From the NCBI GenBank assembly GCA_025603075.1, contig MU626410.1, positions 1 through 47,482 of the forward strand: DNA of 47,482 bases. Direction: 5' to 3'. The DNA is from Neoconidiobolus thromboides FSU 785 (Eukaryota > Entomophthoromycota > Entomophthoromycetes > Entomophthorales > Neoconidiobolaceae). This document shows, piece after piece, positions 32,381 through 43,832 of this stretch. Position 1 is the stretch's first letter. Every line of letters starts with the position of its first letter. Both the position numbers and the translations under genes were made by a program. The notes under the pieces are model-generated. The model had not been told where the DNA came from. It searched no databases and saw nothing but the letters and a program-made list of their open reading frames with translations.

Positions 32381-35300
32381 TTATTGAGCAAAACGGACTT
32401 GTCTTTCCTCATCTTCCTCATTATTTTTGTGGCGATACCCTTTTAAAAATCGAGTAAGCTTTAATTTGAACTTTCTGAAATCCCCATAGTGTACTTTCCT
32501 AAAATCAGATTAATATTAACATTAAGAAACTTATAAATTTAAAATAATTACTCTGAGGCTTGATCAAGCAAGCCACGTAAAGCGGGAGAGGGTATAGAAG
32601 GATCTTTTGGTAGGGCAAAGGGGGAATCTTTAATGTTAAGGAAAGCAAGTTGGAGCCAATGAACAATTTTTTCACGATTAAGTTCAGCTAGAAGCCCAAT
32701 AATTTCACATGCATCATGTAACTCATAAACTGAATAATACTCAATAGAATTAAGTATCAAACGTCCGATAATGGCTTGGCCATAATTACTAGTCAACGCC
32801 ACAATTTGTTGACAATGTTCATCATTTTTTTTATGATTGACTTCAGCCAATAAAGTATTAAGAATCAATATAAATGACTCAAACGTAGCTCCTAAACCAT
32901 GAGATTCATGCATATCTAAAGTGGCGTAATAGAATTCAAACAAAGTTTCAAAGATCGGTAATGAGAACACCTCACTTTTACTCCTTTTTACAATACTGCT
33001 GAGTAGATAGCAGAAATCTTCAATAACTAAAATTTATTAAAATAAATAAATTTAATTTGATATTAAAAAACTTACTTTGTGGCACTCTGTCGACATGGTA
33101 TGCTCTAGAAACGATCCCAAACGTAAGTTCCGAAGTTCTTTTTACTAAATCAAATGCTTCATACTTATTTGTTTTAAAGTAAGCAACAAATATTTTGCGT
33201 ACAACCCAAATATAAACTGCAGATTCCGAATATTTAAAGCTTTCAACAATCGCATTCGAAAAGCTAGACAAATAAGGTAAATTATGTGGGGCAAGTGACT
33301 CGATGATTTTAACAAAGACAGAAGCTAATACTTCTGAAATAGTTGGATGAGCGTGGTACTTTTCTAACAAATGTTCTAATAAATTCCACATTTGATGGAT
33401 ATAAGTTAATGCTGGGTGTTCATTGTTATTAAATGATACAAGTCCATTTGCTATTATTTTACAAAGTCTATCAAGATAAACTAGTTTTTGTGTTAATTTT
33501 TTTTGTAAAAACATATATATATACTTACAATTAAGTTCTTCAACATTGGAACTAAGCTGCGCTTCATTTGATATATATGTTTGAAGTTTAGCTAAAATTG
33601 GGTCGATGATACTAGTAAGTGCTTCTGCGTAATTTTCTTGTGGTATGTGCTTTAATACAAATCCAATCGCCCCAGTTAACTCTAGCAAATCATATTTCTC
33701 AAGTGTGCTTTCGTATTGCTTGTATAATTCTACTAAAGCTGAAAGATGTTGAGTCATATCCTAAAATAGTTAATTATATTTCAAAGCAAAATTGTCTTAA
33801 CAACTTACCTTGCCACAAAATTGTCCCAAGTAACATATAGAAAGAGCGGCAGCAGGTGCTATTTCTTTATCAGAAAGACCTTCAGAACAATAAGTTAAGA
33901 GAAAAGGAAGAAGGTTTGGATGTAAGGCAATCCACTCAGCATAGTTTGAAATGATAAGAGTGGCAGTTCTTCTAAGTTTAGGATGGGGAGGTAAATTTGG
34001 AAGGACGTTTATTACGTCAAGAACTATTTTGTCTCTTCGACTAATTTCAGATCCTAAAGATCTCAATGCAAATAGTACTGCTTCTATCTCTTGCCAATGC
34101 TCATAAATTTTATCAACTGGATACTGTAGTTGCTGAGTAAGTATTGTGTAAGGCGCTGAAAGGGCTCTATCTACACCCAAAACTGTTGCACAATCCTTCA
34201 AGATGTAACCGATCTCATGTCGAAAGTCTTTAAATTGATCCATTTCTTCTAATGACCAATCTGAATCATTCCTTGGCAATTGAAGTCTACTAATAATCGC
34301 ACTTAAAGTAGCTTCAAAGAAAGGAATAAATAATTCTCTCTTTTCCATATATTTATCATCATTTAAAGCTTGAGAAAATGAATAATAGAAACCAAACGTA
34401 GTTGAAAGTGAATTGATAGGACATTTCTTAATACATTCTACTATACCTTCTAAAAGATGTTGGAAAAGTTCTGGGAATTTAACAATTATTTCTAAATACG
34501 CTTCGCCAGCTTCTGAAAAGATCCTTACTAAACCTTGCAAAATGTCTTCTGGGAGTTCATGTCGTTTGACATAATTTAGTAGTTCACTTATCTTATTATT
34601 TATCTCTTGAATTACAACTTTAGAAGAGTCTACGTCTCTGGTTTCATAAATTATGCCGCAAATAACTTCACATGAGATATCGAATAGTTGGGGTTTGGTA
34701 ATTAAACAATTAAATATTAAATCAAGTAAGTAACTATTTTCTAGGTCATTGATTGCAATATCTCCGGACTTGAGCCAACTTTGTAAGCAGTCGAATACTT
34801 TTTGATAAACTCGATCATTTTTATTTTCTAAAAAGAGTAAAATTTAAATTAAACTATAGATTACAAGTTAATTACCTTCCGACTCTATGATTTTTAATAA
34901 AATATCTAATACAACTTTACTATTATCTGCCAGCAACTTATCACTTTGATCTCTAAACTCGTAATCCTAAAGCAGTCTTAATGGATAAGCACTTAAATTC
35001 TTCAATCTACCTATACTTACACTTAAAGTCTTAAACCCATAAATTGAATTAATTTCCTGAGGCAATACCGTTAAAAATAGAAGAAGGGATCTCAAATTGG
35101 CCATATTGTTTGACCATAATTGAATTAGCCCTGGTACTACGTTTTGCCATTCTTTTAATTGAATAGCAAGTAAAGCAAGTGATAAACATAATTGAGTTAA
35201 TAAGTGATCTGGCGCTTGCTGATGCGCTTCTATAATTTCTATCAAGGAGTCTCTGAGCGATTTGACAGAGTTTGAGTCAAGGTCAAGTAAGTCATTTTTT

Positions 35301-35647
35301 ATCTAATAGATAGAAATGTTCAATTTATTAAAAAAATAAGATTGAATCAAGATTAAGTTAAGCTAAATAATAAACAAGTATAATGAATTACTTTTGACTT
35401 AAGAGTTTGAGCCATAAAAATTTTAACTTCTAAACCTTGATTTGGGTCTCTTAATAGATAGTCAGCTATCTGCCAAGCTTCCAACTAAATTAACATTAGC
35501 AAAAAGTTAATAAGATGAAGAAATAATTACTCTTTGTTGAAATTGTAATAAAAAAGTATTAGCTTCTGATTTCAATTCGCTTTGTTGACGTGGATCATAT
35601 AATACTTTTAACGCATTGATCGTCTGATCTTTAAGTGAAAGTTCCAT
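32381..35647 (-). CDS. MTR10: transportin-3 / MTR10-type importin-beta receptor
   Basis: Nine exons: 35647-35531, 35484-35392, 35302-35021, 34966-34876, 34827-33809, 33760-33529, 33480-33076, 33026-32552, 32498-32381; 943 residues, matching the family length. The N terminus fits the importin-beta opening (DPRQQSELKSEANTFLLQFQ, EAWQIADYLL, AQTLKSKI). Later family words: CLSLALLAIQLKEWQN, FCGKDMTQHLSALVELY, FYLDRLCKIIANGL, and the end VHYGDFRKFKLKLTRFLKGYR. Helical repeats fill the whole length. It carries SR-domain splicing factors or Npl3-like mRNA-binding proteins into the nucleus. The intron 35020-34967 has an exact GTAAGT donor and, if retained, is open for 51 nt before a TAG; removing it restores the match. 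Confidence 0.9.
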
Positions 35648-36225
35648 GGTAAAAACTAAATTTCTTTTTTTCAAAGTTTTTTTCTTTATTTTTATTATTT
35701 TTCGAACATTGAATTTTTTTAATGCTTTTTGGAGGGTTTAATTTCAAATAGAAAAGTATTACTATTAGTATAAATGTTAAATGTAATAGTAGTAACAATT
35801 GAAATGTAATAAACTTAAGTATAAAAAACTACTAATAAAAATATTACTTATAATAATAAGCACCAAAAGGTATGCTTTTATATTCTAAAATACTAATTAA
35901 TGCTATTTTATTTTCAGCATACAAACTAACTTGAAAGCCTAAAATAGATATCATAATACTATTCTAGAAATTACATTATGTCAATTTATTTTAAATCAAG
36001 ATAGTTAACGGTATTTAAACTAACAATAGTTAACAACTAACAACTTTATCTTAATCTAAAGGTTACAAACCCCACCAAGTCGAACTACTAAATAAGTCCA
36101 AAGAATAAGTGTTCAATTTTCAACAAAACAATCAATTGGCTCAACGACAAAAATAGACACCAAAAAAACTCAATTTTTAATTTAAGACTATCTAACTTTT
36201 ATCCTATTTTTAAATATTATAAAAA
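35648..36225. other. divergent promoter region
   Basis: 578 nt between the divergent starts of transportin-3 (minus) and the TMX-like gene (plus). No coding frame and no clear TATA element. Confidence 0.5.
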
Positions 36226-37106
36226 ATGAAGTTTCACTTATTATTTAGTCTAATCCTAATCCTCTGTTTGGGTCTTATATCTTCAGCTTCAACGGATAAA
36301 AACAGTGATAATACAGAAACAGCTAAAGATTATAACTTTTCCTCGGTCATTGAGTTAACTGATAGTACTTTCTATGAAGCTATAAATAGTAATTCAGAAT
36401 GGTTGATTGCTTTGTAAGTATATAGATATATATTATAAAAGAAAGTATTTAAAAATACAAAAAAATAGCACAGCTAGTTGGTGTAAAGCATGTAATAACT
36501 TGAAACCAGAATATGAGCGTTTAGCTACTTTAGTAAACAATAAGTTGCCAAAAGTGAAGATTGGACGTATTGATGTTGATACTAATCCAGCTATCGTTAA
36601 TCAATTTGTTATACTTCGATTACCCACTATTTATCATATAAAAGGGAACGAAGGTAGGTTTGAAATAGATATGATATTGATTTATATTAGTTTTTACTTT
36701 TATTTTAGTGAGAGCAGTGGAAATCAATAGAGATTTCGAAAGTTTAAAAAAGTTTTTAATTTATAATGAATGGAAGGAAATTCAACCCTTTTCAGGTTTA
36801 TTAGCTCCATTTTCGATTATGTAAATTTATTATGTATTTGTTGATTATAATATTTATTTTATTTAAGTCCTATTGCTACTTATACTGTCATCTTCTATTT
36901 CAATCAATTGGTTCAATATGCTAAAACATTGCCGTAAGTTTTAATTTTGCTTTCTTTGGTAAGTTTTAAATAATTTTATTAGCACTTGGGCTGTTTCTTT
37001 CATTCCAGTTATGTTAATTGGGTTTGCTCTCTATCATATTTCGAAATCCACTCCAGATACAACCCCACAACCTCAACGCCCTACTACAGCTAAAAAAAAT
37101 AAGTAA
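36226..37106 (+). CDS. ER transmembrane thioredoxin (TMX/PDI-like)
   Basis: Five exons: 36226-36413, 36469-36653, 36709-36820, 36868-36933, 36983-37106; 224 residues. Signal peptide at about 1-21 (LLFSLILILCLGLISSA). The thioredoxin fold covers about 38-150: VIELTDSTFYEAI, then FTASWCKACNNLKPEYERLA with active-site CKAC split from its strand by intron 1, VKIGRIDVDTN, and cis-Pro context LRLPTIYHIKGNEG. Two hydrophobic stretches follow (about 160-190 and 195-210), and a Lys-rich C terminus (TAKKNK) resembling a dilysine ER-retention signal. It is a candidate disulphide oxidase or isomerase of the ER. CKAC is a rarer active site than CGHC and may be more reducing; that is inference. Confidence 0.85.
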
Positions 37107-37375
37107 ATTGAGTAAATTTTAGGATTGCAATAAAGTTGATTAGAAATTTTATTCATATAGATCTTATTTTTTATTTTGTTATTGTTTTATTCAAAATTAA
37201 AGTTTATTATGTTTTATAAATTAATTGCTGCAAATTCAGAACAGCGATATTCTATAGTTGCAAAAAATGACCTTGGATTGCTTACTAAATCTTAGCATCC
37301 CATTGAAAAACAAAAAACCAACTATTTTTACTTCATCAACTTGATTTTTAACTTTTAAAAGAAATTTGAAAAAAG

Positions 37376-37847
37376 ATGGCCAGTAAAGCAAAAAAGGGAA
37401 AAGGAGAGATGAGCGAAGAAGAATTAAAAGCGATTGAAGAAGAAGAATTTAATACTGGACCATTATCGGTATTAAAACTAGCCGTCAAAAATCACAACTT
37501 AGTTGCCATTAACTGCCGTAACAATCGTAAACTTTTGGGCAAAGTTAAGGCCTTTGATAGACATTGTAATTTGATTTTGGAAAATGTTAGGGAGGTAAGA
37601 GTTTTGGGATCATTTTTTTAGAGAAAATGGATTAATGTTAATGTTTTTTCTTTTAGATGTGGACAGAACAACCTAAAACTGGAAAAGGAATGAAAAAAGC
37701 CAAACCAATTTCCAGAGATAGATTTATTTCAAAATTGTTTTTGAGAGGTGATTCTATTATAATTGGTAGGCTTTTTTATCTGTTAACTTAGTATTTTGGC
37801 TAATATAATTATTATTTTTAGTTGCTCGAATTCAAGGAGACAGTTAA
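37376..37847 (+). CDS. SMD2: small nuclear ribonucleoprotein Sm D2
   Basis: Three exons, 37376-37594, 37657-37765, 37822-37847; 117 residues. A Lys/Glu-rich start leads into [54 protein letters not shown] when read in pieces: the Sm1 motif ([21 protein letters not shown]) is almost the same as in human SmD2. The Sm2 motif is [15 protein letters not shown]. The C terminus after Sm2 is short (QGDS). Part of the heptameric Sm ring on U1, U2, U4 and U5 snRNAs, consistent with the intron-rich genes around it. Confidence 0.95.
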
Positions 37848-38118
37848 ATTAAATAAATGGTTTTTAAATGGAAAAATTGCTTGAATTAAATGTTATTAGC
37901 TATATTTATATGTAATTTTATTCATTTTAATTTATAATTTACTTTAACGCTATAGTTGTGTCAACTAAGTAGAGTTTAATAGACTCATATATGTAAGTTT
38001 AATTGAACCTTGTTTATTTTAACGTAATAACTACAATTTAAAAATGTTAAAAATGATATCATAAAATAAATAAGAATGGTTAATGCTGACAATATAATAA
38101 TTAAAAAACATAATTTTT

Positions 38119-39553
38119 TTATTCCATATCATGATAATTTCTCAAAAAGCATAATACATTAAATATTAAAACTTTAATATCTACCTCAGTTCTAGAATCT
38201 AAACTAGCAACCATTTTTTTTAAATGCTCATTCACTCCACTACCTACAACATAAGATTCTAGATCATCTTCATCAACTGGATCTCCTTTAAATACCTAAT
38301 TATAACAACAAACCTACTTAAAGTACTACTCTTTTGTAATTATAATACTTACCTCCAACTCATCTACAATATATTCATTATCGTCCCAAATCAAATGAAT
38401 AAACAATGTAGGATAGACATCTTCCATATTATATTTAACTTTTAGAGTAGAATCATCAATTAATTTAACATATGTAACCTCATTGATTTTTGAAATACAA
38501 TCTTTAGCATAATCATAATGATTTATCAAAGCTTTCATTTTGGCTATATTTTCTTCTTTGTTTTCATATAGTCTAACATTAATCTCTTTTTTTAATTGAA
38601 TTACTTTGTTTCTTTTCATTTCAACCTCTTTCCTTAATGTCCCTTCCTCTTGCTGATTTAAATCATCTATTACTCTTTGTTTAGCTTCTTCGTAATCGAT
38701 ACCCTTTGTATTTGTTTAGTCGTTAATTGATTAATTTGGTTAGTTTTATTACTTCATGTTTTGCTAGTTCCATACTCATTTCATGGATCTCCATCTAGTT
38801 TATAGAATATTTTTAAGTGGTTTGTATCATTAGTAATATACTTACTTGACATTGTTTTTCGATCCTTTCAATTTTTTCTACTTCTTTTTTCTAACTATTA
38901 CTTATAGTTTTAATTCAAATACTATTATTATTACCATATAAATCATATTGGATAAGAATTTTCGACATTTATTAACAATTTTGGATGTTTTGCGATATTC
39001 TAAAATAATTTTTATTATAACCACTATAAGTGATAAAATAATGGTTACTTTTATAATATAATTTACACTGCTCTTCATAAAGTTCGATCACTTTTTTTAA
39101 CTCTTCTTTCTTTTTATCAATTTTATCTTCTAATATCAATAGTTTTACATCTAAAATTCAATTGTTATTTTATATTTGACTGTAAACTAATAATCATATC
39201 CACCTTTGTTTTTAATGTCCTTAACATTTAAAAAGCTGTTGTTTAATAAATTTTTATATAACTCATTTTTAGCATAAATATCAATAAATAGTTGAGGTAA
39301 TCCAGAATAAAACAATTGCTTTTTTAAAAAGATTTAATGTTATTATTATAGTTTTATTTGATAATTTATTTACTTTTATTCCTCGTAGCTCTTTAGTTAA
39401 ATCTACCACCTCTTCATCTTCTTTGATTTTAAGTACATCATATTTCTCCAGTTTTTGTTTAATACTAAGTTGATGTTAGTATGGCATGTTACATACAGTG
39501 AACCTAATTTACTTTCTTAATTCCTTCTTTTTCAACTCCAAATCCAAATTCAT
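38119..39553 (-). CDS. coiled-coil protein with a folded C-terminal domain, unrecognised
   Basis: At least nine exons. In-phase pieces: 39553-39513, 39464-39374, 39318-39204, 39150-about 39069, then 38890-38846, 38794-38753, 38703-38353, 38295-38119. The link between about 39069 and 38890 could not be resolved: every splice I tried leaves a stop, so either a small exon is missed or the gene is damaged. Exons encode charged helical sequence (ELKKKELRKNIKQKLEKYD; KKEVEKIERIEKQ; RKEVEMKRNKVIQLKKEI). The last two encode a compact beta-rich segment (TLKVKYNMEDVYPTLFIHL; EYIVDELEVFKGD) and a helix (MVASLDSRTEVDIKVLIFNV). The coiled-coil-plus-RWD-like layout recalls kinetochore subunits, but no diagnostic motif supports that. 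Confidence 0.5.
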
Positions 39554-39727
39554 TTTCAAACTTGTACAAATAACAAAAACTATTTCTTACAATTCAAATT
39601 GTAAATTTATAATTGCTCATTAACCAATGAAATTAAACTTTAACAATGCATTATAAAATAGATAAAAAGATCATTTTATTTATAGTAAAAGAGTAGCGTA
39701 TAAAAGCTTATAAACATCTTCTTCTGT

Positions 39728-40585
39728 TTACTTACGGACTCTAATAGTTTCTTCAAAATTATCAAATGCGACACTAGATACTTTATCAAGTTCATCTTGG
39801 ATCTGCTCGACACCTTCCACTTCTGGAATATAATGCATCAACATATTTTGAATACCATGTTTTAAAGTAACCTCTGAACTTTCGCAAGTTCTACAAGCAC
39901 CTCTTAACTTTAGTTTAACTATACTATTTTCAAACCCGAGGTATTCGATATCACCACCATCTTCTTGAATTGAGGGTCTAATTCTAGTTTCTAATAATTC
40001 TTTAATCATTTGAACTACTTCATCATCTTCAGGATCAATTTTAGTGTCTTGGGCAACCTCATGTTCTTCATACATCATTGGTTGTTCGACAGAAAAGAAA
40101 TCCATTAACGTAGCAAAGATTTCTGGTTTTAAATTGGGCCAGTTAGCGTCAGCATTTTTATTAACGGTTACAAAATCGGGACCGAAAAAAATGGATTGAA
40201 TGCCATCAATTAAAAACAGTTTTTTAGCTAGAGGGGAGCTCATACCTTCTCTTGCATTCGTGAATTCTGCACTCTTATTGTTACCCATTACTTCCCTACC
40301 AGGTACAAATTTTATAGAGTCTGGATTGGGCGTATTCTCTGTTTGGATAAACATGGTTCTTGCTTTTATAACTGTTAATTTTTTTACATTAAGCTCATAT
40401 TAAGTAGTATTACCTCCTATCTTTATAAATGTTTGATTATTAATCAAACCATTTAAATTTTTGTTGCTTCTTAATTTACCGAAAGTAGTATGAGATAGAT
40501 TCTTTTTTGCATTGAATTGTATACATCTAGTTATTAAATATTGATTATTTAGTATTAATTTTAGTTGATTTTTAAACATCATCAT
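39728..40585 (-). CDS. NFU1: mitochondrial Fe-S scaffold/carrier NFU1
   Basis: Two exons, 40585-40414 and 40362-39728; 268 residues. Exon 1 is a typical presequence (MMMFKNQLKLILNNQYLITR..., no acids, many Lys/Asn/Arg). Exon 2 begins ARTMFIQTENTPNPDSIKFVPG, the conserved Nfu N domain. The NifU-like C domain follows: ELLETRIRPSIQEDGGDIEYLGFE, then GACRTCESSEVTLKHGIQNML with the cluster-binding C-x2-C. It passes [4Fe-4S] clusters to lipoyl synthase and complex I/II clients. The acceptor in use is the AG before CAAGAACC; the AG four bases later would break frame. Three consecutive ATGs open the frame; the first is chosen. Confidence 0.93.
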
Positions 40586-40750
40586 TTCTTTTTTTTCTAA
40601 TATAAATTTATAATAAAATGTGTTTCTTGCATCCAAATTATTTAATTTTATCCAAATTTCAGCTTTTTTGATCTCTTTATCCAATCATCTCCATTCTTAC
40701 TCTTAGATTAAATAGATAATCTATTATTAATCGATTTTTAAAATATTAAT

Positions 40751-41036
40751 AATATTGAGAATGTTTTTTACTAATTGTCCATTGTTGCTGCTTTTTTAAA
40801 ATTTAGAAATTAATCACTAGTGCAGCTGTTCAAACTTGGATATATACTAGCTAACTGTTTGTTTTATAATAAAAAATCAAATATCAAGCGACAAGTTAAC
40901 ATAACAATACAAATGGCCAATTATAAAATTTACCACTAGTGAGCACATATTTGAACTTAGACAACTGAGCTAATTGATTTCTAAATTTTAAAAAAGTAAC
41001 AAAAATGGACAATTGGCAAAAAACATTCCCATATAT
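40751..41036. repeat. foldback element with about 95-bp terminal inverted repeats
   Basis: Left arm (about 40751-40848) and right arm (about 40942-41036) are imperfect inverted copies. Shared words include gaatgtttttt, aattgtccatt, cttttttaaaatttagaaat and cactagtg (inverted in the right arm). The middle is about 90 bp of AT-rich DNA. The outer ends (gggaatgttttt ... aaaaacattccc, with atatat outside) resemble those of the 105-bp family, although the bodies differ. No coding capacity. Confidence 0.8.
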
Positions 41037-41155
41037 CTAACTAAAAAATCTTAAGATAAAGATAAAGAGGGATAAACTAAACTAAACTAAACTAAAATAT
41101 GCTTTATATTTATTAAGAAAAAAACAAAGGAAGATAAAGATTACAACTTACTACT

Positions 41156-42073
41156 TTAATGCTTTGGTTTGTTGAAACTTCTTTTTGGATTATTTTCAGA
41201 AGATATTGTTCTATCGCCACTATTACTTTGATTATTTTCTGACAATATATTGATATTATTGATATTATTGGTATTATTTTGATTATTTTTAGATGATATA
41301 CTTATACAAATATTATTAGTTTGACTATTTTCAGGAGGTATAGCCAATTTTTTGGAATTATTCTATAGCAATATAGTATTAATAGAAAGAGACTTATTCT
41401 TAGTATCAATCAATCCACACTAATATTGACTAATAATACTAGAAAGTAAAAGAAAGTTTGTTAATTGGCAAAAGTTCAACTAAGCTACATATTATATTTT
41501 TTAACTTTTTAGCTTCTTTAGTAGAATGTTTGAATTTAAAGTTCTTAGAATTTGGATTATGAAAAATCTTGAATCTTTATTTTTTCTCTTGCAAATAATT
41601 TAACAATGTAGCTTAACTATTTGGATCTTCAATAAGTTGTGCTACTCTATTAAACAGACTTGTAACAATAGGTGGATAATCATGATTACAATTTTTGACG
41701 TTTACTCTGAATATTGTACTCCTAAGGAATCTACGACCAATGGAAATTCTATATGGATAGAATAAATGGCCTGGATTCTTTTTATTTAACTACGGTTTTC
41801 GAAAAAACTTACATAATGAAGGTTGGTAACTGATTATGTTATATGTTTTTCATTCGTTTTTACCTTTTATTAATAGATATCCTTTATTTATTGCCAAAAA
41901 TGTGATACGGGTCACACTTTCCGTTAAATCTCCAAATTCTAGCTTATTTAAATAATCCTCATTGGTCGTTATATGTTCACTTTGATTATTATTAATTCCA
42001 ACTACTAGATTGTTATTTCTTTGCGACTGACTATTGATATATGTTGTATCGGCTTCTTGTAGGTGGTTATTAA
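41156..42073 (-). pseudogene. C-terminal part of a zinc-module pseudogene, beyond a MITE insertion
   Basis: Reading leftward from the MITE: NSQSQRNNNLVV ... SEHITTNEDYLNKLEF ... KGYLLIKGKNE matches the linker and second module start of the intact protein at 13054. A shifted frame at about 41760-41690 then gives YPYRISIGRR ... FRVNVKNCNHDYPP, with the second zinc Cys changed to Tyr and HNH to HDY. The far end (41210-41156) still reads NKPKH, like KKPKH near the end of the intact protein. Several frame changes lie between. Confidence 0.75.
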
Positions 42074-42184
42074 TATAAGGTGATGTTTTTTTTGATTCCA
42101 TTACTTTTCCATTTTTTAAGCGCTATCTGAGTGGAAGAATTCTTAATAAAATTCTTAAACAAAAAAATACATTCCCATATATTG
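42074..42184 (-). repeat. MITE-like element, copy I, inside a pseudogene
   Basis: In reverse complement: atatatgggaatgta, gaattttattaagaattctt, aatggaaaagtaatggaatc, then aaaaaacatcacc. Its inner edge supplies the first residues (MESKKTSPY) of an apparent reading frame in the pseudogene, so that start is an artefact of the insertion. Confidence 0.75.
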
Positions 42185-42800
42185 CATTAGTTTCCTGAAA
42201 TTACTTATTATTATTTGTATTATTAGCTCATGTCTGAATATTAATATCAGATGCACTGGTTTGTTACTCATTTATAGCTGATACATCTGCACTTATACTA
42301 CCCTCTATTTCTTTATTTTTGTCAAGAAAAGAGGGATAGTTATGTGTACAATTATTAACTTTAACTTTGAAAATATTTTCCTTGTTGGGTTCTACGACCA
42401 ATAGAAATCAAATAAGGATAAAGTACAAAATTGTTAGTATCTATCCCGTTTTTTAAGAAACTTGATAATATTTATATTTTATTTATTTATAATTATAAAC
42501 CTTATCTTTGGTTTGTTTACTTTTGGTTTTAATTAATAAAGAGTCTTCACTTAGTCCTAATAAAACGATATGGTTTATTCCATCTGCTAAACCTGTAAAC
42601 TCTAAGCTATTTAAATATGCTTTGTTGATTGTTAAAGTTGGGATTAATTGTTTATTTGTTATTACTTCCAAGTTATTGATTCCTTGTGATTGACTATCCT
42701 ATTTTCTTCAATTATCTTGTTCATTTTACGCACTTAGTATATTATTTTCATCACTAGCATTGCTTCTATAAAATTCTTTATTATTTGATATTTTGTAGTC
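42185..42800 (-). pseudogene. N-terminal part of the zinc-module pseudogene interrupted by the MITE
   Basis: 42671-42483 encodes TINKAYLNSLEFTGLADGINHIVLLGLSEDSLLIKTKSKQ in pieces, matching the first module's leading helix in the intact protein. Shifted frames at about 42430-42310 give LYPYLISIGRR and KVKVNNCTHNYP, the module's later half, again with the second Cys lost. The 5' end near 42750-42800 has decayed. Together with 41156-42073 this was a full-length third paralogue. Confidence 0.75.
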
Positions 42801-43260
42801 TTGATTTTCATTAGTAAATATTTGTAAATAAATTACAATAACTAAATTTCATGATTAGTTCCTATTTGTATCAAACTTCTTGTGAATTTCTACCAGCTTT
42901 TGAATAAAAAGGGCATAATTAGAGAAGCATGGTAGTAATTATATGTGTTTAGTTTAAAAGCTCGGTTCAAATTTTGTCTAATTTTGATTTTGAATAAAAT
43001 CATAAATTAGACACTAAGTGCTGAAAAACAGTTGCTTTTTTCCCTAGTCTTACTGTATTAGAATATTCTTTATCTAATATTTAATATAAAAAAATTAAAT
43101 TTATGCCATATAAAGAGAAAAAAATGAAACTGAAAAAGTTTAAACTTTAATCAACTTTTACTTATCCATATCAATTTGGTAAGTTATAAAAGATCGAATT
43201 TATATTACCAAATAAGGTAAAAATGGAGCTATATCTTTTCTTTAAATAGTCCAAATTGAA
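42801..43260. other. AT-rich intergenic DNA
   Basis: No coding frame or repeat recognised; it separates the pseudogene from the 5S-like sequence. Confidence 0.45.
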
Positions 43261-43385
43261 TATACTTGCCTAGCAGCAATGAACTTAATCAAACCCCTTC
43301 TTGTTCAGCCAGGGAAGTTAAGGAAGGTCAGCACATTCATAACATAGTGGGAAGCGACTTGAGAATAATGTGTGCTATTGGGTAT
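43261..43385 (+). rRNA. 5S rRNA-like sequence, probably a decayed copy
   Basis: The order and spacing of 5S landmarks is kept: gggaagttaagg at 43311-43322 corresponds to the box A core (GAAGTTAAGC), ggtcagcac follows, and agtgggaagcgacttgagaa at 43355-43373 corresponds to the box C region (GGATGGGAGACCGCCTGGGAAT), ending tgtgct like the usual GGTGCT. Identity is partial and the terminal stem does not pair well, which suggests a relic or an unusually divergent gene. A tract of T downstream that could end Pol III transcription is not obvious. Confidence 0.5.
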
Positions 43386-43832
43386 TATATAGTGAGGATG
43401 TTCTAGCTCTCAATTGGTTGAGCTATTTGAGTTAGCTACTGTTCTTGTTATTCTTTGTAGTTTTGAAATTTCTATAAAGTTAATATTTTAGAAATAGAAA
43501 ACTATCCATTTTAATTATAGGTTTATTTAATAAAATTTTCAGTATTGCTTTAATTATTTTTTAGCATATTGACCTGTATTTTTATAAATATGTTGAGCAA
43601 ATTTTAACGTAATAAAGTATTAACTATGAGCTAATATTTATAGATCTATTAACTATAATTTAGATAGTCTTACTTCTTATACTACATCAATCTAAATTTT
43701 ATATCCCAGTTTCAAAGCTAAATATCTTAAACAACAATAGTTATAAAAAAACTAACAGTGAATATAAATAAAGCACAGAGTATAACATATCATTCTATAA
43801 AAACTTTATTACCTATACTTTTTTATCAGGTT
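43386..43832. other. intergenic DNA
   Basis: 3' flank of the KTI12 gene; a short plus-strand frame at 43758-43958 is antisense to KTI12 and not supported. Confidence 0.5.

Noticed and set aside
34967-35020. In-frame TAG within transportin-3, possible pseudogene
   Set aside because: An exact GTAAGT donor and CTTTAG acceptor bound a 54-nt intron that contains it; the joined frame matches the family.
41074-41096. Short actaa tandem repeat
   Set aside because: Only about four units; ordinary low-complexity DNA.
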